A stretch of DNA of 64,000 nucleotides, taken from Gemmatimonadota bacterium. Its GTDB lineage: Bacteria; Gemmatimonadota; Gemmatimonadetes; Gemmatimonadales; Gemmatimonadaceae. The DNA lies in NCBI GenBank assembly GCA_016704465.1, contig JADJAD010000008.1, forward strand, positions 62,001 to 126,000, read 5' to 3'. The position numbers and the translations under genes were made by a program. A model generated the notes under the pieces. That model made no database searches and was not told where the DNA came from. It saw only the letters and a program-made list of their open reading frames with translations. Shown here in pieces: positions 63,533 through 64,000 of the stretch; position 1 is the first letter of the stretch, and every line of letters begins with the position of its first letter.

Positions 63533-64000
63533 TTACCGTGGACCCGTGGTGCGCGCCGACGCGCCGGGCGGGCGCGATTCCGGTGCGGGTGCTGGTGCGG
63601 GCGCTGGTGCGGACGCTGGTGCGCTCGTCGATTGCACACTCCACGTAATGCGTGCACGTGCCACCGCGTCGCCCGCGTCGTCCACAATGCATGCCTCGGG
63701 AACCAGGAGGCCGGCCGCCAACGGGTCGGGGAACCGCACGTCGCTGTGTGCGCGCAGCGTGCCACGGGCTTTCTTGAGGTAGTCGATCTCGAGTCGCGTG
63801 ACGATGCCGCGCATCCCGGCGGGGAGCGCCGTGAGCATCGCGGTCCCGCTGCACAACTCCGCCAGGTTGGCCAGCGCGACGGCGTGCACCGAGTCGAGGT
63901 GGTTGCGGACCCGGCGCCGATCGCGCAGGACGACCACGGCATGGCCCGGCGACACCTCGGTCACGCGAGCCCCCAACGCCCCCGTGTACGGGACCATCCA
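63533..64000 (-). CDS. DUF4442 / PaaI-like hotdog thioesterase, N-terminus cut by window edge
   Basis: The frame runs open to the end of the window. PYTGALGARVTEVSPGHAVVVLRDRRRVRNHLDSVHAVALANLAELCSG followed by IVTRLEIDYLKKARGTLRAHSDV shows the hotdog fold of DUF4442 proteins, with the Asn-His-Asp-His region near the active site. The C-terminal 25 residues are an Ala-Pro repeat tail encoded by near-tandem 12-base units. The first about 20-30 residues lie outside. Family members are acyl-CoA thioesterase-like; substrate unknown. Confidence 0.85.
   Translation of the reverse strand, partial: WMVPYTGALGARVTEVSPGHAVVVLRDRRRVRNHLDSVHAVALANLAELCSGTAMLTALPAGMRGIVTRLEIDYLKKARGTLRAHSDVRFPDPLAAGLLVPEACIVDDAGDAVARARITWSVQSTSAPASAPAPAPAPAPESRPPGASARTTGPR

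Overview
The window is a 64 kb piece of a GC-rich bacterial chromosome carrying about 57 protein genes and two tRNA genes. Gene density is high, many neighbours overlap as ATGA or TGATG, and many products carry signal peptides or lipoboxes. The mix of a BNR/VPS10-type propeller protein, a MoxR-DUF58-BatA-DUF4175 operon, a CocE-type hydrolase, a DUF1028 protein and an M55 aminopeptidase suits Gemmatimonadota or a relative. That taxon is an inference; no rRNA or marker phylogeny is present. There is no phage, transposon, plasmid or CRISPR locus.

Layout. 1-5288: YigZ-like protein (cut by the window start), OsmC, a glyoxalase-fold gene divergent from a MarR regulator with a palindromic operator between them, then two exported hydrolase-like proteins. 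5686-9598: small conserved proteins, NAD(P)H-hydrate repair enzyme, ThiL and PlsC. 9677-14409: enolase, FtsB-like protein, initiator and elongator tRNA-Met each followed by a hairpin terminator, then overlapping dxs and idi for isoprenoid precursors. 14489-20408: a large exported propeller protein, an HDOD protein, a helical protein of unknown function and a SRPBCC protein.

20707-35286 is one tightly packed eight-gene operon: VWA/GATase-like membrane protein, caspase-like protein lacking the usual cysteine, TPR-gluzincin, DUF4159, MoxR ATPase, DUF58, BatA-like and a 1243-residue DUF4175-like coiled-coil membrane protein with 31 Gly-Gln-Gln repeats. It looks like an AAA/VWA envelope machine with added protease-like parts and is the best candidate for an under-described system.

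35351-42031: DinB and YfiT-like proteins, an outer-membrane DUF481 protein, TerC, M55 aminopeptidase, a histidine phosphatase with a likely leaderless promoter, and two lipoproteins. 42032-49116: a SET-domain methyltransferase with a histone H1-like tail, fumarylacetoacetase, RidA, an SDR, and an acyl-CoA dehydrogenase next to an APH-like kinase (the two halves of animal ACAD10/11). 49147-57912: an amidase lipoprotein divergent from a monofunctional transglycosylase, a fadB-fadA pair for beta-oxidation, and an M1 aminopeptidase. 58293-64000: a TPR protein, a tiny repeat lipoprotein, an AraC-type regulator with a perfect 19-bp palindrome upstream, then an amidohydrolase, nitronate monooxygenase and hotdog-fold operon running off the end.

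Two whole-window observations stand out. Seven genes, including the normally essential dxs, are each split by one small frameshift, several in G or C runs, which points to assembly or sequencing indels rather than decay. Separately, the octamer CGTTAGGC occurs 13 times, several-fold more than base composition predicts, and it accounts for most of the rare TTA leucine codons I could find.
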